A DNA stretch of 64,000 nucleotides, from contig UBMU01000009.1 of assembly GCA_900466605.1 (NCBI GenBank), forward strand, positions 62,001 through 126,000. Direction: 5' to 3'. Below, in pieces: positions 37,986 to 45,143 of the stretch. The notes under the pieces were generated by a model, which was not told where the DNA came from, made no database searches, and saw nothing but the letters and a program-made list of their open reading frames with translations. The position numbers were made by a program, and so were the translations under genes. Source of the stretch: Hyphomicrobiales bacterium (GTDB taxonomy: Bacteria; Pseudomonadota; Alphaproteobacteria; Rhizobiales; Rhizobiaceae). The stretch's first letter is position 1. The number at the start of each line of letters is the position of its first letter.

Positions 37986-38798
37986 TTAACGATTGAGGAT
38001 CGCCATTGCCTGCTCATAGACGGCTCGGCTCCCGGCCGCGATGATCGATCCACCATTTTCCGGACGCCCGCCATCCCAGGTCGTAATGATCCCACCGGCT
38101 TTTTCGATGACGGGGATGATACCCCCGACATCGTAGGGCTTCAGGCTGTTCTCGACCACGAGATCGACGTGCCCGGCGGCTAGCAGCGCATAGGCATAGC
38201 AATCCGTGCCATAGCGGAAGAGCCTGACCTGGCTCTCGATCTCCCGATATCTCTCCATCTCCGTCCCGGTGAAGAGATGCGGCGAGGTCGTGAAGAGAAT
38301 GGCGTTCGCCAGCGCACCACAATCACGAACCTGCAGCCGGCGTTCCCCCTCCGGGCCGTTGTAGATGGAGCCATTCGCATCCGCGAAGTAGCGTTCGCCG
38401 GTAAACGGCTGCTCGATCATGCCCATGATCGCCCGGCCATGTTGCTGCAGACCGATCAGCGTTCCCCAGACGGGCACGCCGGAAATAAAGGCGCGCGTGC
38501 CGTCGATCGGGTCGATAACCCACACGTATTCGCGGTCGAGGCCGATGCTTCCATGCTCTTCGCCAAGGATACCGTGATCCGGGAAGTGCGCCTCGATCAG
38601 TGCACGGATGGCGACCTCAGCGGCCCTATCGCCCTCCGTGACCGGATCGAAGCCGCTCGACAGCTTGTTGGTCACGTCGAGGCCGGAGCGAAAACGCGGC
38701 AGCGTCTCGGCCTTGGCAGCTTCTGCGAGGCGATTGAAGAACGAGCGGTCAGGAAGCATGGCAAAATCCATCGGTGGCGCGCGAGTGGCGCTTTTCAT
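37986..38798 (-). CDS. hisN: Histidinol-phosphatase, inositol monophosphatase family
   Basis: A 270-residue Mg-dependent phosphatase. The metal sites are 'ILGEEHGSIG', 'WVIDPIDGTRAFISG' and 'PYDVGGIIPVIEKAGG'. The 'DGTRAFISGVPVWGTLIGL' variant and the overall length point to the HisN type that dephosphorylates histidinol phosphate in Actinobacteria and alphaproteobacteria. A general inositol or CysQ-like phosphatase is the alternative. No clear Shine-Dalgarno is seen before the ATG at 38798; ATGs at 38771 and 38759 are possible starts. The other his genes are not in this window. Confidence 0.85.
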   Translation of the reverse strand: MKSATRAPPMDFAMLPDRSFFNRLAEAAKAETLPRFRSGLDVTNKLSSGFDPVTEGDRAAEVAIRALIEAHFPDHGILGEEHGSIGLDREYVWVIDPIDGTRAFISGVPVWGTLIGLQQHGRAIMGMIEQPFTGERYFADANGSIYNGPEGERRLQVRDCGALANAILFTTSPHLFTGTEMERYREIESQVRLFRYGTDCYAYALLAAGHVDLVVENSLKPYDVGGIIPVIEKAGGIITTWDGGRPENGGSIIAAGSRAVYEQAMAILNR

Positions 38799-38877
38799 AG
38801 CGGAATTGCGGTCGGTTGCAAACGCGAGCGGCAGATTTTAGCCGGCTGCACAATATTTTTGCACCGCAAAATTTTGA

Positions 38878-38906
38878 TTGACAATTGTGCACCGCAATAG
38901 TAGCGT
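38878..38906 (+). promoter_or_regulatory. Candidate promoter of the NfeR1-like sRNA
   Basis: TTGACA at 38878-38883 is followed after 17 bases by TAGCGT. The -35 box is perfect and the -10 weak. It would start transcription near 38911, just before the first sRNA hairpin. Confidence 0.55.
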
Positions 38907-38910
38907 TTGC

Positions 38911-38988
38911 TCACAGTCTTCTGACTGTAAATACCCTCCTTGGGTGTTTCCTCCCTAGACTTGGACCGCCGCAAGGCGGTCTTTTTTT
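38911..38988 (+). ncRNA. Trans-acting small RNA, alpha-r14/NfeR1-like
   Basis: About 78 bases form three hairpins on the plus strand between two minus-strand genes. Hairpin 1 is acagtc-TTCT-gactgt (38913-38928). Hairpin 2 is ataccc-TCCTT-gggtgt (about 38930-38946), with a CU-rich loop. The last is a terminator, gaccgcc-GCAA-ggcggtc, followed by seven T (38964-38988). CCTCC motifs occur in loop 2 and again single-stranded (TTCCTCCC, 38949-38955); these are anti-Shine-Dalgarno sequences used by rhizobial sRNAs to block translation. Architecture and motifs resemble the alpha-r14 (NfeR1) family; the alpha-r15 AbcR group is the alternative. Family name is from memory, the structure is seen. Confidence 0.75.
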
Positions 38989-39002
38989 GAATGTCTTGGG
39001 GC

Positions 39003-39884
39003 TTATTCGGCAGCGAGAGCTGAGTCAGTCGCAAACTGCGCCACATAGACCGCCATCTGGCGCATGAAGGCTGTGATTGCTCCGGCAACCAGGGGAAAGT
39101 CGGCGCGCTTCTCAAGCGTGTTCTCGTCGACATAAATCGAGCGGTTCACTTCGATCTGCAGCGCATGCAACCCGCGTGACGGGCGACCGTAGTGCTCGGT
39201 GATGAAGCCGCCGGCATAGGGCTTGTTGCGGATCGCCGTGAAGCCCATTTCCTCGAAGATGGCGACAGCTGCGCGCGACAACTCGGCCGAGGCGCTGGTG
39301 CCGTAGCGGTCCCCGATGATGAAATCCGGGCGGGCAATGCTGCCCGCCACGCGCACATTGCCTGGCATGGAATGGCAATCGATCAGTACGCCGAAACCGA
39401 ACTGGACGTGCGTGCGGGCGATCAGCCGCCGCAGCGCCGAATGATACGGCTTGTAGACGCTCTCGATCCGGTCGAGCCCCTCCTGCACGGACAGCCGCCG
39501 CGCGTAGATTTCCATGTTCTCGGCAACGATGCGCGGAATGGTGCCGAGGCCGCCGGCCACACGCAGCGAATTGATGTTCGCGTAGGGCGGCAGCAGACCG
39601 TCGAACATGCGCGGATCAAGCTCGTAAGGCTCGCGGTTCACATCGAGATAGGCGCGTGGAAAATTCGCAACCAGGAACGGCGCACCAAGCGCGCTCGCAT
39701 CGGCAAACAGCTCATCGACATAATGGTCCTCGGAGCGGCGGATGGAAACGCCTTCGAGCCGCGACTGTGCGATGAACTCCGGGGGATAGATCCGCCCGCT
39801 ATGCGGCGAGTTGTAGACGAATGGAATGGCGTGCGACAAAGGCTCCCGGACCTCGAAAAGCGCGTATTCGGGTATTTCGTGCAC
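39003..39884 (-). CDS. hutG: N-formylglutamate amidohydrolase family protein
   Basis: A 293-residue hydrolase of the FGase family that splits N-formyl-glutamate to formate and glutamate, the last step of one histidine-degradation route. Recognisable parts are 'PFVYNSPHSGRIYPPEFIA', 'RSEDHYVDELFADASALG', 'VLIDCHSMPG' and 'PYAGGFITEHYGRP'. The start is a GTG at 39884 with 'gaggga' seven bases before it. No other hut genes are nearby, so a broader role on N-acyl amino acids is possible, and the symbol is by family only. The sRNA terminator lies immediately past its stop on the other strand. Confidence 0.85.
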   Translation of the reverse strand: MHEIPEYALFEVREPLSHAIPFVYNSPHSGRIYPPEFIAQSRLEGVSIRRSEDHYVDELFADASALGAPFLVANFPRAYLDVNREPYELDPRMFDGLLPPYANINSLRVAGGLGTIPRIVAENMEIYARRLSVQEGLDRIESVYKPYHSALRRLIARTHVQFGFGVLIDCHSMPGNVRVAGSIARPDFIIGDRYGTSASAELSRAAVAIFEEMGFTAIRNKPYAGGFITEHYGRPSRGLHALQIEVNRSIYVDENTLEKRADFPLVAGAITAFMRQMAVYVAQFATDSALAAE

Positions 39885-40071
39885 CCTTTATCCCTCTTTA
39901 CCATGCCAGGAGGCCATTGCTTCGCCCATGTTGCCAGTTGCCGCCTTGCAAGTCCATACTATCTCATGGGGATGACGGCCCGGATGGCCTCTTCACCGGT
40001 TGTTTACTGGGCAAACTCTAGTGTAAATGGCTGGAGCCCCACGCATAAATTACTGATTAGCGGTCTGGATA

Positions 40072-40434
40072 ATGACTCAGAAGATACTTCTTGCAGAAGA
40101 CGACAACGACATGCGCCGCTTCCTTGTGAAAGCGCTTGAAAAAGCAGGCTACAAGGTCCTCTCTTACGACAACGGCGCCAGCGCCTACGACAGGCTTCGT
40201 GAAGAACCCTTCTCGCTGCTCCTGACCGATATCGTCATGCCCGAAATGGACGGAATCGAACTGGCGCGCCGCGCGACCGAGCTCGATCCGGACCTGAAGG
40301 TGATGTTCATCACCGGATTCGCGGCTGTCGCACTGAACCCTGATTCGAAGGCACCGAAGGACGCCAAGGTCCTTTCCAAGCCTTTCCACCTGCGCGACCT
40401 CGTCGAGGAAGTGAATAAAATGCTTGCCGCATAA
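40072..40434 (+). CDS. cpdR: Cell-cycle response regulator CpdR
   Basis: A 120-residue single-domain receiver. It has the acidic cluster 'LLAEDDNDMRRFLVKALEKA', phospho-acceptor Asp53 in 'LLLTDIVMPEMDGIELAR', Thr in 'MFITGFAAVAL' and Lys in 'VLSKPFHLRDLVEEVNKML'. The sequence 'SYDNGASAYDRLREEPFSLL' and the C-terminus ending in two Ala match CpdR of Caulobacter and Sinorhizobium. Known role: unphosphorylated CpdR brings ClpXP to substrates and to the pole; phosphorylation through CckA-ChpT switches it off. It is divergent from the N-formylglutamate amidohydrolase gene. Confidence 0.92.
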   Translation: MTQKILLAEDDNDMRRFLVKALEKAGYKVLSYDNGASAYDRLREEPFSLLLTDIVMPEMDGIELARRATELDPDLKVMFITGFAAVALNPDSKAPKDAKVLSKPFHLRDLVEEVNKMLAA

Positions 40435-40474
40435 GGCTTCCGGCAGCGCGTGTCACAAAACCGAAAAAAGCCTA

Positions 40475-40503
40475 TTGACGGCAAAAAGGGTTTGTGGTCT
40501 ATG
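40475..40503 (+). promoter_or_regulatory. Promoter of the tRNA-Val gene
   Basis: TTGACG, 17 bases, TCTATG; the tRNA begins 15 bases after the -10 box. Confidence 0.7.
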
Positions 40504-40517
40504 CGCCGCCATCGGAT

Positions 40518-40592
<75 letters not shown>

Positions 40593-40602
40593 TTCGAATT
40601 CA

Positions 40603-40632
40603 AAGGCTTAGCGAGAAATCGCTAAGCCTTTT
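40603..40632 (+). terminator. Terminator after tRNA-Val
   Basis: An 11-base perfect stem (aaggcttagcg / cgctaagcctt) with a six-base loop is followed by TT; it begins 11 bases past the tRNA. Confidence 0.85.
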
Positions 40633-40841
40633 CCGTTTCCGGCGCGTGATGTTGCGACGCGGATTCGTGTTCCCGGACCCTCAAGATTTCCGAAGGCTGC
40701 ACGTCTTCCATGGCAGAGCCAAGCACGCTCGTTTGCGGGCATCCACCGGCCCATTTGCACCGCCGCCATCTTGAGGCTACGCCATACGTCTTCCTGGAGC
40801 CGCTGCGGCCCAGTATGGGCCGGGAGGCGCTCCGCCGGCTG

Positions 40842-41162
40842 TCACGGGTTATTGTAGAAGGAGCCGCTGTCGTAGACGCAGGCATAGTCGAGGACGCATT
40901 GCGTACCGGTCGCGTCCCGGAAGCTGGCGGTGGAGCGCGCGTAGCCCAATCCACATTTGGCGGGTGGATAGCGAAAGCTGCTGCCGCCGAAGCCGGAGCG
41001 GACGAAGACTTTCTTGTTCTGGCGAATGATCTGCGAGACTTGGCTACAGGTATAAGCGCGGGCATCGACGTTCAGTGCTCCAGCAGACCAGCTTGTCGAC
41101 GGCAACAGGAACATAGCAGCCGAAATCCCGGCGGCGAAAGCAGCACTGAATGGAGCACCCAT
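40842..41162 (-). CDS. Small secreted Cys-containing protein, unknown function
   Basis: A 106-residue protein with an N-terminal export signal (about residues 1-27, 'FAAGISAAMFLLPSTSWSAG'). The mature part has three or four Cys, including 'ARAYTCSQVSQIIRQNKKVF' and 'YPPAKCGLGYARSTASF', ending 'TQCVLDYACVYDS'. The disulfide potential and signal suggest a periplasmic or secreted protein. I chose the ATG at 41162 because it sits directly before the signal and after 'gggagggcgag'. An ATG at 41234 would put 24 residues before the signal. No family is recognised. Confidence 0.75.
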   Translation of the reverse strand: MGAPFSAAFAAGISAAMFLLPSTSWSAGALNVDARAYTCSQVSQIIRQNKKVFVRSGFGGSSFRYPPAKCGLGYARSTASFRDATGTQCVLDYACVYDSGSFYNNP

Positions 41163-41295
41163 CTCGCCCTCCCAGACGACCAGCGCTCTAAATGTACTCG
41201 CTTTTCTCCCACCAACAAAGGTCGGCATACACACTACTGCCCCAATGCAGAACGCCCGCCAGACGGCGGCGGGCGCTTCATTAGCTACAGCAGGC

Positions 41296-41514
41296 CTACA
41301 TGCACGCCGGTGCCGACTTCATCGCCGCCTCGGCAAGCGCCTTGGTCTTGTGAGCACTGCCGATCGCCATTGCGCTCTTGCCGTCAGGGCGCTTCGAAAC
41401 GACGCTGCATTTGTTGCCGTTTGGAGTATGCTCCACATAGTAGTGGCTTGCGGCCAGCGCCGGGGCGACGCCAAAAGCCAGGATAGCAATACTCAGAGCG
41501 ATTTTCCTGATCAT
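41296..41514 (-). CDS. Small periplasmic protein, unknown function
   Basis: A 72-residue protein with a clear signal peptide (MIRKIALSIAILAFGVAPALA, cleaved after ALA). The short mature part has two Cys: 'YVEHTPNGNKCSVVSKRPDG' and the C-terminal 'APACM'. The ribosome site 'atggaggaatgcg' precedes the ATG at 41514. Similar short rhizobial secreted proteins with an 'HxxxNxxCxVV' pattern exist, but I can give no function. It shares orientation with its two small secreted neighbours, but the gaps (133 and 172 bases) suggest separate transcripts. Confidence 0.8.
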   Translation of the reverse strand: MIRKIALSIAILAFGVAPALAASHYYVEHTPNGNKCSVVSKRPDGKSAMAIGSAHKTKALAEAAMKSAPACM

Positions 41515-41686
41515 CGCATTCCTCCATCTTAGCCAGTCTGGCAGCGTTGCTGTCAGACGAGGAGTAGCTATCGCTCGCGACGAGTTCGACCAAGCGGCAT
41601 TTCACCGCATGTATCCACCGATACGGTCTGGACATCGCTCCCGAAGAGCCCCGCAAGCTGGCTTGGCAGGGCTCTGTCATCCCGGC

Positions 41687-42022
41687 TTACTCGTGGATCG
41701 TGTACGAACCCATTTCACACAGGTTCTGAGTATCCGTCGTCGTGTCGAGGTCGGAACCTTCCTCGAACTCGAACTTCATGTCGTACTTGCAGGTATCCCG
41801 GCCGTCACCGATGGTAATATCCATGCTTTCTCCCGGGTTCAGCACCTGCCGCCCGAAAACGTCGTCTTCCCAGTCGTTGACACCGACAGGCGACGTATAG
41901 AAATTCGTCAATACGGAATTCGTGCCGTTCTTCAGTGTGAAGACCAGATCTTCTGCATAAGATGTGCCGCAAAACATGAGAAAAGCCGCCGAAGTGGCTA
42001 TCGCAGTCTTTAAATTCTTCAT
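41687..42022 (-). CDS. Secreted protein, unknown function
   Basis: A 111-residue protein starting MKNLKTAIATSAAFLMFCG with cleavage after 'TSYA'. The mature domain is acidic and strand-rich: 'DLVFTLKNGTNSVLTNFYTS', 'RQVLNPGESMDITIGDGRDT', 'CKYDMKFEFEEGSDL'. Two Cys could form a disulfide. I chose the ATG at 42022 since 'aaaagga' lies a proper distance before it; ATGs at 42031 and 42046 are also in frame. The fold looks like a small beta sandwich (inference). No family is recognised. Confidence 0.78.
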   Translation of the reverse strand: MKNLKTAIATSAAFLMFCGTSYAEDLVFTLKNGTNSVLTNFYTSPVGVNDWEDDVFGRQVLNPGESMDITIGDGRDTCKYDMKFEFEEGSDLDTTTDTQNLCEMGSYTIHE

Positions 42023-42282
42023 ATTTTCCATCCTTTTACCCAACACCGGGCACGGGAATTCCTAGTGACGGAATGGGCGACTTGAAAGAGGGCTCCACCA
42101 CCCATTTCTGGTGCCATTCAAGGCTGGAATCACACCGGCTCGATGGTACTTCCGACAGTTTCTCAAGAAGCCGCCGCCTTTGCCGAAACGACTCGCCAAC
42201 CGACCAAATTCGAACACAGAAGAATGGCAAGTCGCTGTCGATAAGGCAGCACTGCTGAGACAAGAGACTACGAGGTAAAGAT

Positions 42283-42762
42283 ATGAAACTGGCAACTTTG
42301 GCCGCTGCGTCGTTGCTCGCCGCTACACTGACGACTGCAGCCGACGCAGCCCCGCAAAACTTCCCCGGCGCGCCAGGCGCACTGACGCTGACCGGCAAAT
42401 GCGCCAAGCTCGTCGTTGGCAAGGTCGACGCGACAAAGGGCTGTGAAGGCGAGCTCGCAAGCGTGACGCTTGTGAACGGCCAGGTCACCATCATCTTCAC
42501 CTCGGGCGGCAAGATGTTGGGCTTCCAGGGCGATGGAACGGCAATCAAGCCCGCCGCCAACGGCAACGCCCGGATGCCGCTCAATCTGGTGGTGACCGGC
42601 GTCGGCCAGAAGATGACAGGTCAAGTCAAAGTTGCCGGCAGCTGCACGATGGGCAACCCCTACGGTGGCAAGCCGGTTGCGATCGAATGTACGGCCGAAA
42701 GCAAGGACACGGCCTTTACCGGCAGCTTCCACACCAATGGCAAGGCGCCGAAGCAGAAGTAG
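42283..42762 (+). CDS. Secreted protein, unknown function
   Basis: A 159-residue exported protein with signal peptide MKLATLAAASLLAATLTTAA (cleavage near 'DAAPQ'). The mature part is small, basic and rich in Gly, Thr and Val, with 'LTLTGKCAKLVVGKVDATKG' and 'TGQVKVAGSCTMGNPYGGKP' giving four Cys in total. The ATG follows 'acgaggtaaagat'. It lies alone on the plus strand, convergent with the nuclease-like gene seven bases later. No known domain is recognised. Confidence 0.78.
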   Translation: MKLATLAAASLLAATLTTAADAAPQNFPGAPGALTLTGKCAKLVVGKVDATKGCEGELASVTLVNGQVTIIFTSGGKMLGFQGDGTAIKPAANGNARMPLNLVVTGVGQKMTGQVKVAGSCTMGNPYGGKPVAIECTAESKDTAFTGSFHTNGKAPKQK

Positions 42763-42768
42763 CTCGCC

Positions 42769-43467
42769 TCAGGCGCACCAGGCGCCGTTCGCACCGGGTT
42801 TGCGAGCCAATCCCTCGTTGATCATCTGCACGCCGATCGAGCGACCCTCGCGCGACACGACGTGCGGGGTGCCGCCCTTGCCGGGCTGCCCGGCCGGGTT
42901 CATCGAAAAGGATCCAGAATTCAGGATATTGAGGAGCCGCAGCTTCGCAGCAAAGCCCAGCCGCTTCTCGTTGTCGCAATGTGCCGCCTCGATGCCCGGC
43001 GCCACGACATCGGCAATGTCGATCTTCTCGCCCTTGTACCAGAACGTGCCGCCATCAGCGACGCAGTTGATGTGCTCCCCCTGCCCGCAGTAGCCGAACG
43101 CAGCCTTGCCTGTCTGCGCTTGCGCAGGCGAAATGGAGACGGGGATCGCTTTTTCGGGAGCGATCGGCGCCTTCGCCGGAATCGGTACCGCTGCAGGTGG
43201 CACGATACGCGGCGTTGCAGTGATCGAGGCAGTCTGTCTGGGAGCAGGCTCGCGTGCCGGTTCGCTTCTTGCGACCGAGGCCGGACGAGAGACGACAACG
43301 GCCGGCGCGTGCGCCGCCAACATCGGCTTCACGCTCTTCCAATTGTCGTAGGTCGCGATACCACCAACGGCAATGACGCCGATGATTGTCCAGGGCAGCG
43401 CGCTTCCGCCTCCCCTTCCCTTCGATCGTGCCGATGATTTGCGGCGGCGTGTCGCGGTCTTTGCCAT
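42769..43467 (-). CDS. Membrane-anchored thermonuclease-like (SNase-fold) protein, catalytic site degenerate
   Basis: A 232-residue protein. It has a basic N-terminus (residues 1-22), one membrane helix (about 24-42), a long Ala/Pro linker (about 50-120) and a C-terminal SNase-like domain. The usual DGDT reads DGGT, the IRLxGIDAPE motif reads 'EKIDIADVVAPGIEAAHC' (the catalytic Arg and Glu are not in place), while the later 'SREGRSIGVQMINEGLARKP' is well kept. It therefore probably lacks nuclease action. The anchor would place the domain in the periplasm. Role unknown. Confidence 0.78.
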   Translation of the reverse strand: MAKTATRRRKSSARSKGRGGGSALPWTIIGVIAVGGIATYDNWKSVKPMLAAHAPAVVVSRPASVARSEPAREPAPRQTASITATPRIVPPAAVPIPAKAPIAPEKAIPVSISPAQAQTGKAAFGYCGQGEHINCVADGGTFWYKGEKIDIADVVAPGIEAAHCDNEKRLGFAAKLRLLNILNSGSFSMNPAGQPGKGGTPHVVSREGRSIGVQMINEGLARKPGANGAWCA

Positions 43468-43674
43468 CTGTCCGGTTCCCGTGAGTGCGCCGATTATCGC
43501 TGGGCAATCCTTTCCGAAAGGTTGGCGACCGCCTCATTTTGGCACGCAGGCCACATGTTTGCTTCAATGCGACTGGTCCGAGGGCGATCATCCTTCCGCA
43601 AGAGTGTGGCATCGACAAATGAAAGAGCGTATGTCAGGCTTGAATTTCAGTGGCGTACTCGGAGTATCACGGGC

Positions 43675-44238
43675 ATGACGCTTAGACCTTTTTCAGTTCT
43701 CAAGTGGCCGATAGGGCTCGTGTGCGGATCGGCCCTCCTTGTTCTTGCCCATGCGGGCCTCGAGCAGTTGTCCGGCAATTTCCACGAAATCATTCCCGGT
43801 GAGCTCTATCGTTCGGCACAGCCGAGCGGCTCGGATATCAAGGCCTATGCCGAGACGTACGGGATCAAGACCATCGTGAACCTGCGCGATGAAAAACGCA
43901 CCGGCTGGTATCAGGAGGAAGCGGAGGCGGCGGCAACGAGTGGGATTCAACTCATCGACTTTCCGATCTCTTCGTCGAAGGATCTGCCGATCTCCGAGGC
44001 TCAGCGCCTCGCCAAATTGATGGCCGATGCGCCGAAGCCGCTGCTTATCCATTGTGAACACGGCGCCAACCGGACAGGGTTGGCCTCGGCAATCTATGTC
44101 GGCGCGGTCGCGAAGTTCAGCGAAGCTTTCGCGGAATTTCAGCTAAGTCCCTACTTCGGTCATTTCGCTATCCCCTTCATCGGACGCTACGAAATGTATC
44201 GGTCCTGGGACGATTTCGAGGAAACGATCGGCTTCTAG
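43675..44238 (+). CDS. Dual-specificity/tyrosine phosphatase family protein, membrane-anchored
   Basis: A 187-residue Cys phosphatase. It has an N-terminal hydrophobic segment (about residues 10-28), then 'IIPGELYRSAQPSGSDIKAY' and the general-acid loop region 'TIVNLRDEKRTGWYQEEA'. The P-loop HCxxGxxRT reads 'LLIHCEHGANRTGLASAIYV'. It fits the DSP/PTPLA-like bacterial group found next to envelope genes, so it would act in the periplasm or as a membrane-tethered enzyme on phospho-lipids or phospho-proteins. The ATG at 43675 begins MTLRPFSV; an earlier in-frame ATG at 43522 has no signal character. Confidence 0.87.
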   Translation: MTLRPFSVLKWPIGLVCGSALLVLAHAGLEQLSGNFHEIIPGELYRSAQPSGSDIKAYAETYGIKTIVNLRDEKRTGWYQEEAEAAATSGIQLIDFPISSSKDLPISEAQRLAKLMADAPKPLLIHCEHGANRTGLASAIYVGAVAKFSEAFAEFQLSPYFGHFAIPFIGRYEMYRSWDDFEETIGF

Positions 44239-44298
44239 TGCCCGCGAACACGCGCGCGGTATCACCTTGCCATCGACTGCCGCTTGGCTCGCTGCGCA

Positions 44299-44493
44299 TC
44301 ATCCGGGCAGCGACGGCAGACGTCCCACTTCTGGCGGCAGGCATGACCCTCTCTGCAATGGGGCCGAACGGTCCATTGAGTTCGTGATTACGGCTTTGTC
44401 CAAATCGATCTTCGTCTCGACGGCGGCACGAAGCGCCTGCCATTCGATCTCGTGCTTCATCCAGATGTCATCAGGCATCAAAACTGTCGTCAT
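44299..44493 (-). CDS. Possible small protein, 64 residues
   Basis: A short minus-strand frame begins MTTVLMPDDIWMKHEIEWQA, with a weak ribosome site (gagag) before the ATG at 44493. The N-terminal half looks helical and protein-like ('LRAAVETKIDLDKAVITN'); the C-terminal half is Pro/Gly-rich and less convincing. No homologue is recognised. It could be a real orphan gene or a decayed one. Confidence 0.35.
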   Translation of the reverse strand: MTTVLMPDDIWMKHEIEWQALRAAVETKIDLDKAVITNSMDRSAPLQRGSCLPPEVGRLPSLPG

Positions 44494-44539
44494 GCTCTCT
44501 CACCACTATATGTATCTAGGGCTTGCTGGGCTAGATAGG

Positions 44540-44785
44540 TCAGCGGATTGGCTTTGCAATCGAAGCATCGTCTTCCACAGCGGGTTTCGGACCGCCCTTG
44601 GAAAGATCGCCGCCGCTCATATGCGCGGGAACATGGACGTCGTTGAGGACACCATTCGGAAGCGTCAGGTCGACATGATGCGGCGGCATCACCTGCGCCT
44701 TCTTCATGCGATTGGGACGCGCGCGCTTCATGCGGTCGGATTTTTCCGTGCGTTTGTCGGGGGTGTGGGTCGAGGGGTGCATCAT
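44540..44785 (-). CDS. Small hypothetical protein, 81 residues
   Basis: A good ribosome site (TAGGAGG, about six bases before ATGATG) opens an 81-residue frame of polar, low-complexity sequence: His, Lys and Arg-rich at first ('DKRTEKSDRMKRARPNRMKK'), then Pro and Val-rich ('VDLTLPNGVLNDVHVPAHMS'). There is no signal peptide or membrane segment. The character is of a disordered or nucleic-acid-binding small protein (inference). It stands between the phosphatase gene and the TerC-type gene. Confidence 0.55.
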   Translation of the reverse strand: MMHPSTHTPDKRTEKSDRMKRARPNRMKKAQVMPPHHVDLTLPNGVLNDVHVPAHMSGGDLSKGGPKPAVEDDASIAKPIR

Positions 44786-45143
44786 CGGCCTCCTATTTAT
44801 TGCGCATGCTGCTGGCTAACCGAGAACTAACGACCGCGACGCCGGATGGTTCCGAAGAAAAGAACAAAGGGCATGGCGCTGACCTTGACTGGCGCAGCAA
44901 GTTCACTACCTTCGCTCTATCCCGCGGCCTCGGACATCGGCCGACGTGGTCAACCTGGTGCCGGGCCCCTCTGGCGAGAGTTTTTACGGCGCTCTCGTGA
45001 TGTCGGTACCGCCTGCAGCTTAAGCCGGCGGATTTTTCATCGATGAAAAAGCTCACCATGCCTCACGCGCATGCCCCTTGTGGTATGTCGCGTTTTTCAC
45101 GCACATTTATGCTCGACAACATTCGTGGCTGCGAGGTGCGGCC
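44786..45143. other. 358-base region upstream of the TerC-family gene
   Basis: No gene is supported. It contains an 18-base perfect palindrome (tttttcatcgatgaaaaa, 45033-45050) about 95 bases before the downstream ATG, a possible operator or hairpin. I looked for a yybP-ykoY manganese riboswitch, often found before TerC genes, and did not find its conserved bases. Confidence 0.5.

Noticed and set aside
39885..40071. CtrA binding sites upstream of cpdR
   Set aside because: I looked for TTAA-N7-TTAA and found no convincing full site in the 187-base gap.
40593..40841. Possible gene or integration remnant after tRNA-Val
   Set aside because: Beyond the tRNA terminator I see no frame with a ribosome site, no integrase and no repeat of the tRNA 3' end.
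44786..45143. Possible manganese (yybP-ykoY) riboswitch before the TerC-family gene
   Set aside because: The conserved bases of that riboswitch are not found; only a palindrome is seen.
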